Below are positions 24,062-31,590 of a DNA stretch of 64,000 nt, piece after piece. The DNA lies in assembly GCA_017993235.1 (NCBI GenBank), contig JAGONC010000007.1, forward strand, positions 53,715 through 117,714, given 5' to 3'. The notes beneath the pieces are model-generated. The model was not told where the DNA came from. It did no database searches and was given only the letters and a program-made list of their open reading frames with translations. Every line of letters begins with the position of its first letter. Position 1 is the stretch's first letter. A program made the position numbers and the translations under genes. The stretch is from Lentimicrobiaceae bacterium (GTDB taxonomy: Bacteria > Bacteroidota > Bacteroidia > Bacteroidales > JAGONC01).

Positions 24062-27052
24062 ATGAGCGATCTGAAGGAAGCTGCGCGTGAAAAAATTGCC
24101 CGTTTGGTCGAGCGTTTCCTTGAGCACATCGACGAATACAAACAGGGTGCGTACAAAGAACACCAGACCAGGATCGATTACATCGATCCTTTCTTCAAGG
24201 CGTTGGGCTGGGATATGGACAACGAACAGGGACTGGCGGAAGCGTACCGGGAGGTGATCCATGAAGACAGGCTCAAAGTGGGCAGATCAACCACGGCACC
24301 GGATTATTGTTTTACGGTGTATGGCCAGCGTAAATTCTTCGTGGATGCCAAAAAGCCTTCGGTGGATGTGAAGGCCGATGTCTCACCAGCCTATCAGGTG
24401 AGGCGTTACGGTTGGAGCGCCAGGTTGCCCGTCGCCATCGTTACCGACTTTGAGGAGTTCTCGGTGTATGAGTGCTCATCCAAACCCAAACCAACCGATA
24501 AGGCATCTGTTTCAAGGATCGCATTTTTTACATTTGACCGGTACCTGAAGGAATTTGATTTTTTCTGGGACATCTTTTCAAAAGAGGGCGTGCTGAAGGG
24601 TCGGTTTGATAAGTTCGTTCAAAGCGACACCAAAAAGAAAGGCACAGCAACGGTCGATGAGGAATTCCTGAAATCCATCGAGGAATGGAGGACGTATATG
24701 GCAACGACCATTGCCCTCCGGAATAAAATGCTGAACGAGGATGAGATCAATTATGCTGTTCAGAAGCTCATTGACCGCATTATCTTTTTAAGGATTTGTG
24801 AAGACCGGGGGGTAGAGCCCTATGGGGAACTGCAAAGAGCTGCTGAAAGGGGAGAGGTGTATCAGAACCTTTGTCAGCTGTTTCATACGGCCGATGAAAA
24901 GTACAATTCCGGCCTGTTCAATTTCAGGGAAGACAGGATCACTCCCGGACTGATCATTGACAACAAGGTGCTGAAGATCATCGTTAAAGACCTTTACTAC
25001 CCGAAATGTGAGTTTGAATTTTCTGTGATGCCGGCTGATATTCTCGGGAGCGTATACGAACGGTTTCTGGGTAAAACGATCCGGCTGACGCCGGCGCATT
25101 ATGCCAAAATTGAAGATAAACCGGAGGTGCGCAAAGCCGGCGGTGTGTATTACACTCCCAAATACATCGTGGATTACATTGTGGAGAATACAGTCGGTAA
25201 GCTGGTAGAAAATAAGTCCCCCGCCGAAGCCAGTCAGCTTAAGATCTGTGATCCGGCATGCGGTTCCGGTTCCTTTCTCATCGGGGCCTATCAATACCTG
25301 CTCGACTGGCACCTGAAATACTACCTTGCCCATCCACCGGCAAAGAAAAAAGATAGTCCGTTAACACCGGATGGGCGTCTTACCACAGCCGAAAAGAAGC
25401 GAATCCTGCTGAATAACATCTATGGTGTGGATATCGATTCCCAGGCGGTGGAGGTGACGCGGCTAAACCTGTTGCTGAAGGCGATGGAGGGCGAGACGCA
25501 GGCGTCGATCAGCCAGCAGCTGAGCATGTTTCACGAGCGCGTGCTGCCCAACCTGGACAAAAACGTCAAATGCGGCAATTCACTGATAGGTACTGACTTC
25601 TACGATGGCCAGACCGAGCTGTTTCCGGAGCAGCTGAAGAAAGTCAACGCTTTTGACTGGGAGGAGGGCTTTCCGGAGGTGTTCCGGCAGGAAGGCATTC
25701 CCGCTGAAGCGTCAGCGAAGGCGGGGTTTGATGCGGTGATCGGGAATCCGCCGTGGGGTGCGGAATTTTCCGAAAATGAATTGGAGTACTTGAGAAAAAA
25801 ACATCAAGAAATTATCGTTCGAATGATTGATTCCTTTATGTATTTTGTTCATTTAGGAAGCAAGATTCTTTCCGAAAACGGCTGTTTAGGATTTATACTG
25901 CCTGATGTGATACTTTATCAAGAGGATAACTGGAAATTACGGCAATTTCTTTTAAAATACTCAAAACTAAGAATTATCATCAACTCTGGAGATGTATTTG
26001 AAAAAGTCAATCGACCCTCAAGTATTTTAATTTTTGATATGGGTTCTGCCAAAGAGAACAGTGTTATTGTAGCTGATGTATCAAATTTTAAAAAGTCCGA
26101 AAAATCACTCGTGATAAATGATAAGGACTTTTTTAAATCTGTATATCAGGATCAGCTTATGAATATTCCTAATGTGCTTTTTATAACATCAAATCCGGAT
26201 TATTATTCTATCTTACTAAAACTGAAAGAGCTTCCTTTTCTAAAACTTGAAGAGTTAGTTGATGAGGACGGAATTCAAAGAGGAGTTAGTCCTGATTTAA
26301 AAGAAGCGTTCATTGTTGACAGAGCTATAATTGAAGAATATTACCTTGAAAGGCGCAAGATTAAACCTGTTTTGACCGGTGGACGCGAAGTAAAACGGTA
26401 CAATATATTGAGCAATAATAACTTTCTTATTTATACTTCAAGGGATGATGATTTCACTAAGCTCCCTAATATTTGTAAGTTTATTGATTCTTTTAAAGGT
26501 AAAATTACTTGTAAAGAAGTGAAACAAAAAAAGCATCCACTTTATGCATTACATAGGCCAAGAAAAGAATCAATCTTTTTAAAACCGTCTAAAATTGTTG
26601 GAGTTATTACTGCGGATAAAATTATTACAGCTTTGGACGAAAAGCAATTTTATGTGACTGATGGTCTATACTTGTTTGGAGTTAAAGAAGGTATTGCCGT
26701 GAACTATCTTATTGGGATTTTAAATTCCTCTTTATTTGTGTTTGTGTATCGTTTATTATCAATGGAAAAGGGAAGGATGCTTGCCCAAGTCAAACCAACG
26801 CTCTTGAATGAACTTCCTATTCGGATAATTGATAATCATATCCCTGAAGAAAAGCAAACTCATGACAGGATAATCCAGCTTGTCGATAACGTAACAAAGC
26901 TGAATACTGAATTACATATTCATCAACTCGACACTTCTCGTCAGCAAATCCAGCGCGCGATCGATCATGCCGAAAAGCGGATTGACCAGCTGGTGTATGA
27001 GCTGTATGGGTTGACGGAGGAGGAGATAAAGATAATAGAAGAAGGAGGTTAA
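24062..27052 (+). CDS. Type IIG (Eco57I-like) restriction-modification enzyme
   Basis: The 996-residue single chain combines nuclease and N6-adenine methylase. The N-terminal PD-(D/E)xK nuclease core is visible as Asp81 (TAPDYCF) and Asp95-Ala96-Lys97 (FVDAKKPSV). The S-adenosylmethionine motif is DPACGSGSFLIG (from about residue 397) and the catalytic motif NPPW starts at residue 562 (VIGNPPWGAEF). The region after it, about residues 575-955, should contain the target-recognition domain, followed by a C-terminal helical part (HAEKRIDQLVYELYGLTEEE). The recognition region is strikingly AT-rich compared with both ends of the gene. It should methylate host DNA and cut unmodified invading DNA. 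A DUF488 gene follows 95 bases later. Confidence 0.9.
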   Translation: MSDLKEAAREKIARLVERFLEHIDEYKQGAYKEHQTRIDYIDPFFKALGWDMDNEQGLAEAYREVIHEDRLKVGRSTTAPDYCFTVYGQRKFFVDAKKPSVDVKADVSPAYQVRRYGWSARLPVAIVTDFEEFSVYECSSKPKPTDKASVSRIAFFTFDRYLKEFDFFWDIFSKEGVLKGRFDKFVQSDTKKKGTATVDEEFLKSIEEWRTYMATTIALRNKMLNEDEINYAVQKLIDRIIFLRICEDRGVEPYGELQRAAERGEVYQNLCQLFHTADEKYNSGLFNFREDRITPGLIIDNKVLKIIVKDLYYPKCEFEFSVMPADILGSVYERFLGKTIRLTPAHYAKIEDKPEVRKAGGVYYTPKYIVDYIVENTVGKLVENKSPAEASQLKICDPACGSGSFLIGAYQYLLDWHLKYYLAHPPAKKKDSPLTPDGRLTTAEKKRILLNNIYGVDIDSQAVEVTRLNLLLKAMEGETQASISQQLSMFHERVLPNLDKNVKCGNSLIGTDFYDGQTELFPEQLKKVNAFDWEEGFPEVFRQEGIPAEASAKAGFDAVIGNPPWGAEFSENELEYLRKKHQEIIVRMIDSFMYFVHLGSKILSENGCLGFILPDVILYQEDNWKLRQFLLKYSKLRIIINSGDVFEKVNRPSSILIFDMGSAKENSVIVADVSNFKKSEKSLVINDKDFFKSVYQDQLMNIPNVLFITSNPDYYSILLKLKELPFLKLEELVDEDGIQRGVSPDLKEAFIVDRAIIEEYYLERRKIKPVLTGGREVKRYNILSNNNFLIYTSRDDDFTKLPNICKFIDSFKGKITCKEVKQKKHPLYALHRPRKESIFLKPSKIVGVITADKIITALDEKQFYVTDGLYLFGVKEGIAVNYLIGILNSSLFVFVYRLLSMEKGRMLAQVKPTLLNELPIRIIDNHIPEEKQTHDRIIQLVDNVTKLNTELHIHQLDTSRQQIQRAIDHAEKRIDQLVYELYGLTEEEIKIIEEGG

Positions 27053-27135
27053 TTTTTGCCTATTATTCATCAAATAATTCACTGGAACTTACTATTAAGG
27101 CATAATAAAATGGTTACTTAAGCAGATATAATTCG

Positions 27136-27143
27136 TATCTTTG
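27136..27143 (+). promoter_or_regulatory. -7 box directly before the DUF488 gene
   Basis: TATCTTTG, an exact TAnnTTTG match, ends only 4 bases before the ATG at 27148. If it is used, the mRNA would be leaderless or nearly so. Confidence 0.4.
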
Positions 27144-27147
27144 ATCT

Positions 27148-28032
27148 ATGTTTTACCGGAGAAAGATATTATTGTCATTACTGCAAGTGTTTGATGGTCA
27201 GTTGGAAAAGATAAGCCTTCAAAAGCTTCTATTCCTGCTTTCTGAAAACCAAACGGTCAAATCCTATCACTTTGTACCTTACAAATTTGGCTGTTATTCT
27301 TTTCAAGCCAATGCCGACTTGCACACGCTTGAAAAATATGGTCTTGTAAAAGAATCGGAAAATCTGTGGGAAAAGCTGGATATAAAGGACTATCTTGAAG
27401 AATTAAAACCTGAAGACAAGGCTTCTGTTCGATTTGTGAGAAATCAATATGGTGCATTAAGCAAAGATGAGCTTATTGAATTAACATACAAAACGTACCC
27501 CTTCTTTGCCATCAACAGCACAATTGCCGGTCGTATACTTGGTGAGGAGGAGTTGGAAACAGTAAAAAAACTAAAGCCAACTAATACAGAGATAGTTTTA
27601 TATACGATTGGTTATGAGGGTCTTTCATTGGATGAGTATTTAAACAAGCTGATTCTCAATGACGTCAGAGTATTATGTGATGTGCGAAAGAATTCATTTA
27701 GCATGAAGTACGGATTTAGTAAAAACCAGTTAGAAAAGGCGTGTGAACGTGTTGGGATTGAATATGTGCATATTCCTGAAGTCGGCATTGATTCGGATAA
27801 AAGACAAAATTTAAATACCCAGGCCGACTATGATACGTTATTTGCTTATTATAGATTAAATGTTTTGAGAAATGAACCTGAAAAGCAAAAGGGAATATTC
27901 CAATTGCTGAAGAATAAAAAGCGAATAGCGCTTACCTGTTTTGAAGCGAACATTCACCAATGTCATCGCAAGCAGTTGGCCGAGTCAATTGCTGCCATGG
28001 ATGGTTTTGCTTACAAAATAATACATATCTAG
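27148..28032 (+). CDS. DUF488 protein with N-terminal DUF4065-like domain
   Basis: This 294-residue protein appears to have two parts. Residues 1-110 resemble the SocA/DUF4065 (Panacea) fold, with ISLQKLLFLL and YHFVPYKFGCYSFQANADL. Residues 150-294 form a DUF488 domain: YTIGYEGLSLDEYLNKL, CDVRKNSFSMKYGFSK (Cys177, Asp178, Arg180) and LTCFEANIHQCHRKQLAES (Cys264, Cys272, His273, Arg274). The biochemical role of DUF488 is not established; its conserved Cys and Arg residues suggest a catalytic pocket. The gene follows the restriction enzyme, and its TAG overlaps the GTG of the next gene. It is AT-rich like its neighbours. Confidence 0.8.
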   Translation: MFYRRKILLSLLQVFDGQLEKISLQKLLFLLSENQTVKSYHFVPYKFGCYSFQANADLHTLEKYGLVKESENLWEKLDIKDYLEELKPEDKASVRFVRNQYGALSKDELIELTYKTYPFFAINSTIAGRILGEEELETVKKLKPTNTEIVLYTIGYEGLSLDEYLNKLILNDVRVLCDVRKNSFSMKYGFSKNQLEKACERVGIEYVHIPEVGIDSDKRQNLNTQADYDTLFAYYRLNVLRNEPEKQKGIFQLLKNKKRIALTCFEANIHQCHRKQLAESIAAMDGFAYKIIHI

Positions 28033-28859
28033 TGGCAAGGGAAAAAGTACTGATTACGGTAACAACCTATCCCTTGCCATCCCGCAGTTATGATGAGCTT
28101 GTTTGTACTGCCGGCATTCTTGAAAATGGTGATTGGATAAGGATTTATCCGGTTCCATTAAGTTTCTTGTTCGATCTGAAAGGATCCGGGAAAATTAAAA
28201 AAATTAAATATACGTGGATTGAACTGGATTTAATTAAAAGAACCGATGATTTTAGACCCGAGAGTCATTCCCCACTCAATTACGACTTTAAAGACATTAT
28301 TATTGGTGAAACAATCGGGACTGAAGGTAACTGGTCACTAAGAAAAGAATTATGTCTCACAAATGTCTATACGAACAAAAGCAAGCTGCTTGAAGATTCG
28401 AAAGCACCGAAAAATATATCACTAGCTACCTTTAAACCTGCTGAAATATTTGGATTGGATATCGAAGAGGATAAAAGAGAATGGAAAGACGTGTGGCTTG
28501 AATTAAGAAAACAATCTGATTTATTTGCAACCATCAAACCCATTGAAAAATTAATACCTAAACTTCCATACAAGTTCTATTACCGTTTCACTGATGATTC
28601 CGGGGATGTGAGCAGATTGATGATAGAAGATTGGGAAATTGGCGCCTTATATTGGAATTGTCTGAGAAATGCGGGTGGGGATGATACGCTGGCTTTAGAT
28701 AAAGTCAGAGAGCAATATGAAGCCAATTTCATTCATTATAAGGATATCTTTCTGTTTTTAGGTACTACCAAAGAATGGCACCGAAGAAGGGCCACTAATC
28801 CATTTGTGATTACTGGCGTATTTTATCCAAAGATTAAATTCCAAAACAGTCTATTTTAA
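28032..28859 (+). CDS. Unrecognised partner of the DUF488 protein
   Basis: The start is taken at the GTG at 28032, which overlaps the DUF488 stop (TAGTG) and gives 275 residues beginning MAREKVLITVTTYPLPSRSY. The N-terminal part has the pattern ELVCTAGILENGDWIRIYPV, which loosely resembles the C-x-AG-x-G-x-WIR pattern of OB-fold proteins in conflict systems, but no firm family can be named. The C-terminus contains Trp/Arg-rich TKEWHRRRATNPFVITG, which could contact nucleic acid. Tight overlap means it is translated with DUF488 and probably acts with it. An in-frame ATG at 27960 lies inside DUF488 and is less likely. Confidence 0.72.
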   Translation: MAREKVLITVTTYPLPSRSYDELVCTAGILENGDWIRIYPVPLSFLFDLKGSGKIKKIKYTWIELDLIKRTDDFRPESHSPLNYDFKDIIIGETIGTEGNWSLRKELCLTNVYTNKSKLLEDSKAPKNISLATFKPAEIFGLDIEEDKREWKDVWLELRKQSDLFATIKPIEKLIPKLPYKFYYRFTDDSGDVSRLMIEDWEIGALYWNCLRNAGGDDTLALDKVREQYEANFIHYKDIFLFLGTTKEWHRRRATNPFVITGVFYPKIKFQNSLF

Positions 28860-28892
28860 AAGAGCTCTTTTAATAATGTCAAGTCCTACTAG

Positions 28893-29118
28893 CAGAATAT
28901 AACCTTAGTCAAACTTTGGCAGAAATGTAAATTTCAATTGAAAAGTATACCAGTATTTCAGTTAAAGAGCATATCACTTTTCAAAAGTAAAAATAACAAT
29001 GATGTACAGCTAGAAAGGGCATACATTAAAATCTTTGGGGAGCCAGAATCAAAAATTTAAAGTGATTGATCTGGACAATATTGAGGTTCTTTACCTTGGA
29101 TACAAAGTCCTTTTTAGA
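28893..29118 (+). pseudogene. Decayed coding stretch downstream of the DUF488 partner
   Basis: In a 520-base gap, one frame from 28893 has no start codon but reads NNNDVQLERAYIKIFGEPES before a stop. A second frame shifted by one continues FKVIDLDNIEVLYLGYKVLF and stops at 29118. The two pieces look like parts of one protein broken by a frameshift. No family is recognised. The assignment rests only on protein-like composition. The rest of the gap holds the small-RNA candidate described separately. Confidence 0.25.
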
Positions 29119-29236
29119 TAGATCTTAAAAAGAGTGAACGTTAAATTGGAATTATTTCGAAGCCATTAAATCTGATTACTTGAAGAAGGTTATATTTAAA
29201 AAACTATCAAAAGCGGTAATTAATTTTATTATTGTG

Positions 29237-29244
29237 TATATTTG
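29237..29244 (+). promoter_or_regulatory. -7 box upstream of the small-RNA candidate
   Basis: TATATTTG, an exact TAnnTTTG match, with no gene start for more than 130 bases but a strong terminator 72 bases downstream. Confidence 0.4.
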
Positions 29245-29250
29245 CATTAC

Positions 29251-29350
29251 TTTTTAGACATAAAGATGGTTGCAGGTCTAACTGCAAAAATTAAAATATA
29301 CTTCAAGGATATAAAAAGAGCCGTCCGGATTTGTTGACGGCTCTTATTTT
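29251..29350 (+). ncRNA. Candidate small RNA or leader, about 100 bases
   Basis: A stretch bounded by a TATATTTG box and an intrinsic terminator contains a perfect hairpin, TTGCAG-GTCTAA-CTGCAA (29270-29286), an A-rich linker and the terminator stem. Promoter, internal stem-loop and terminator without an ORF suggest a short independent transcript. Alternatively it is the attenuated leader of the DUF3825 gene that starts 30 bases later. No known RNA family is recognised. Confidence 0.35.
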
Positions 29351-29357
29351 TTTATTT
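29316..29357 (+). terminator. Intrinsic terminator before the DUF3825 gene
   Basis: AAGAGCCGTC and GACGGCTCTT form a 10-base-pair stem with a 10-base loop, followed by ATTTTTTTATTT. It is one of the best intrinsic terminators in the window. Confidence 0.8.
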
Positions 29358-29379
29358 ACGGTTACAGATAAGGAATTTC

Positions 29380-29778
29380 ATGGCAAAGCATCCATTTATT
29401 TCCGAACTATTTAATCCCAAAAGTGATTTAATTCCGGACATTGATCATATAATCCGGGATAATATCGCCAGATTCCCCACTCATTTGCAAAAGGCTGATG
29501 ATTCAGAACTTCGAAGGCAATTGATGGGCTCTATTGATGAAATAAAAAAGAAAGTCAGAACAAATTATAAAATTGCCGTACCGCAATATTACGATGGTAA
29601 AATCCAGCTTCTTTTACCCCTTTACTTTACTTCTGGTTCATCCAACCCAGATGTAGCTCTCGTCGTCCATAAGCTCAATGACAAAACCTATACAGCAAGA
29701 ACCTGTCTGACTCTGAAGATGGCATATAACAACGCACGATTAATTGTCAAACCTCAGAGCAACTGGTTAAAACCGTAA
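29380..29778 (+). CDS. Stand-alone DUF3825-domain protein
   Basis: This 132-residue protein resembles the DUF3825 domain, notably in the end KMAYNNARLIVKPQSNWLKP and the segments IQLLLPLYFTSG and DVALVVHKLNDKTYTARTCL. In larger proteins this domain follows nucleic-acid-related modules; here it stands alone after a short helical lead (PDIDHIIRDNIARFP). Function is unknown. It lies at the edge of the AT-rich accessory block, 30 bases after a strong terminator, so its expression may depend on read-through or on an unseen promoter. Confidence 0.7.
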   Translation: MAKHPFISELFNPKSDLIPDIDHIIRDNIARFPTHLQKADDSELRRQLMGSIDEIKKKVRTNYKIAVPQYYDGKIQLLLPLYFTSGSSNPDVALVVHKLNDKTYTARTCLTLKMAYNNARLIVKPQSNWLKP

Positions 29779-29884
29779 TATTGACTGATTCCTGCTATTA
29801 ATCTGTAATGTGAGGCCTTTTGACTTCTCACTCTAAAGAGCGGACCAAGTCAGACTTTGTTGTGAATCATTCCTGTCCTGGTAT

Positions 29885-29969
29885 GGAATTTTGACCCTAC
29901 AATTTTCTGGAATTTGGGTCCTGGATTTTGGAATTTGCTTGGAATTTGGGTCCTGGGATTTGGAATTTT
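29885..29969. repeat. Family 2 word repeat, copy 4
   Basis: Two near-copies of TGGAATTTGGGTCCTGG and ATTTGGAATTT words occur in tandem, ending at the gltX stop codon. The element lies between convergent DUF3825 and gltX. The 105 bases before it hold nothing recognisable. Confidence 0.7.
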
Positions 29970-31500
29970 AAGATCCGTTAAGAGCATCAACTCCTCTAAG
30001 GATCCTCTTTATCGTCTCCTCTTTCCCAATGGTCTCCATAATCTCCGTCAGGTGCGGCCCGATGCCGGCACCGACCAGGCACAGCCGCAGCGCATTCATC
30101 ACCTGCCCCGTGCCATACCCTTTCTGCTCCATCCACTCTTTCAGCCTCGCTTCAAGGACTGGCGATGTAAAAGGTTCAAGGTCTTTCAGCAGGGAAGCAG
30201 CCTCTGTCATCATCGCAGGCGTTTCTTGCTTCCAGCGTTTCCTGACCACCTCCTGATCGTAGCTTTCCGGAGCTTTGAAAAAGAACCACGACTGATCCCA
30301 TATGTCCCTGACAAAATCAACGCGCTCCCTGACCATTTCCACCACTTTCCGGATCAGGGTTTCATCCGCCCGAACACCTTTTGCTTCGAGCACAGGACGA
30401 AACAGCTGCACCAGCACTTCTGCCGGTTGACGCTGCAAATACTGCCGGTTGTACCATTTTGCCTTCTCCGGATCAAATCGGGATCCGGACTTGCCCACCC
30501 TCTCTATGGAAAAAGCCTCAATAAGCTCATCCATCGAAAACATTTCCTGCTCCGTCCCGGGATTCCATCCCAGGAAGGCCAGCATGTTGACAAAGGCTTC
30601 GGGGAAGTAACCCGATTCACGGTAACCCGTGGAGATATCTCCCGTGAACGGATCTTTCCATTGCAATGGAAATACAGGAAATCCCAGCCGGTCGCCATCG
30701 CGCTTGGAAAGCTTTCCTTTACCGTCGGGCTTGAGCAACAACGGCAGGTGGGCAAATTCCGGTTCCTCCCATCCGAACGCCCTGTACAGCAGAGCATGCA
30801 GAGGCAGCGAGGGCAGCCACTCCTCTCCGCGGATCACATGGGTGATCTTCATCAGATGATCATCCACCACATTGGCCAGGTGGTATGTGGGCATACCGTC
30901 GGACTTAAAGAGGACCTTATCGTCCATGGTGGATGAATGAACCACGATCCAGTCGCGGATCAGATCATACACCCTCACCTCCTGGTCAGCAGGGATCCTG
31001 AAACGGATGACGTACGGCTGACCCGCGCGGATTCTTTCGGCGACCTCCTCCTGCGATAGCGTCAGCGAATTGGTCATCGACATACGGGAGAGATAACTGT
31101 AACTGGTATTGACCGCTCTTTCGCTTTCCAGCTTTTTCCGCATCGCCTCCAGTTCCTCAGGCGTATCAAATGCATAATAGGCGTTCCCGGATACAATGAG
31201 CTGCTCAGCATACTCCCGGTAGATGGCCTGCCGGTCCGACTGCCGGTAAGGAGCGTACGGTCCGCTCTCGCGGATGCCCTCATCAAAACGCAACCCGATC
31301 CAATGGAGCGATTCAATGATGTAATCCTCTGCACCGGGTACGAATCGTCCCTGGTCCGTATCTTCAATGCGCAGGATGAACTTTCCCTTCTTCTGCCTGG
31401 CTAAAAGATAATTATACAGGGCTGTCCGCACACCCCCGATATGCAGCGGTCCGGTCGGACTTGGTGCAAACCGTACCCGTATCTCACTGACATCTTTCAT
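29968..31500 (-). CDS. gltX: Glutamyl-tRNA synthetase
   Basis: The 510-residue class I enzyme has the start VRFAPSPTGPLHIGGVRTAL, the FILRIEDTDQGRFVPG segment and the KMSKS-type loop GKLSKRDGDRLGFPV. It charges tRNA-Glu with glutamate. Because the same genome carries glnS, it is expected to be the discriminating form. The ATG at 31500 is chosen; a TTG at 31524 lies inside the promoter box. It is divergent from the M49-like peptidase gene. Confidence 0.96.
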   Translation of the reverse strand: MKDVSEIRVRFAPSPTGPLHIGGVRTALYNYLLARQKKGKFILRIEDTDQGRFVPGAEDYIIESLHWIGLRFDEGIRESGPYAPYRQSDRQAIYREYAEQLIVSGNAYYAFDTPEELEAMRKKLESERAVNTSYSYLSRMSMTNSLTLSQEEVAERIRAGQPYVIRFRIPADQEVRVYDLIRDWIVVHSSTMDDKVLFKSDGMPTYHLANVVDDHLMKITHVIRGEEWLPSLPLHALLYRAFGWEEPEFAHLPLLLKPDGKGKLSKRDGDRLGFPVFPLQWKDPFTGDISTGYRESGYFPEAFVNMLAFLGWNPGTEQEMFSMDELIEAFSIERVGKSGSRFDPEKAKWYNRQYLQRQPAEVLVQLFRPVLEAKGVRADETLIRKVVEMVRERVDFVRDIWDQSWFFFKAPESYDQEVVRKRWKQETPAMMTEAASLLKDLEPFTSPVLEARLKEWMEQKGYGTGQVMNALRLCLVGAGIGPHLTEIMETIGKEETIKRILRGVDALNGS

Positions 31501-31521
31501 AAATTCACTGAAGTTGAGGGA

Positions 31522-31529
31522 CAAAGATA
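31522..31529 (-). promoter_or_regulatory. -7 box for gltX
   Basis: Minus-strand TATCTTTG, an exact TAnnTTTG match, 22 bases before the gltX ATG. Confidence 0.5.
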
Positions 31530-31539
31530 CGTATCCTGC

Positions 31540-31569
31540 TTTGAATTATGGGAAGATTGACTAATTTTG
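31540..31569 (+). promoter_or_regulatory. Full -33/-7 promoter of the M49-like peptidase
   Basis: TTTG at 31540-31543 and TAATTTTG at 31562-31569 are separated by 18 bases, close to the Bacteroidota TTTG-N19-TAnnTTTG pattern. The ATG at 31591 is 21 bases downstream. Confidence 0.65.
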
Positions 31570-31590
31570 CCCGTATTAAAAATGACCATC

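Noticed and set aside
29914..30936. A 340-codon plus-strand frame opposite gltX
   Set aside because: The opposite strand encodes glutamyl-tRNA synthetase with all motifs; this frame is rich in His/Pro/Arg and has no family resemblance.
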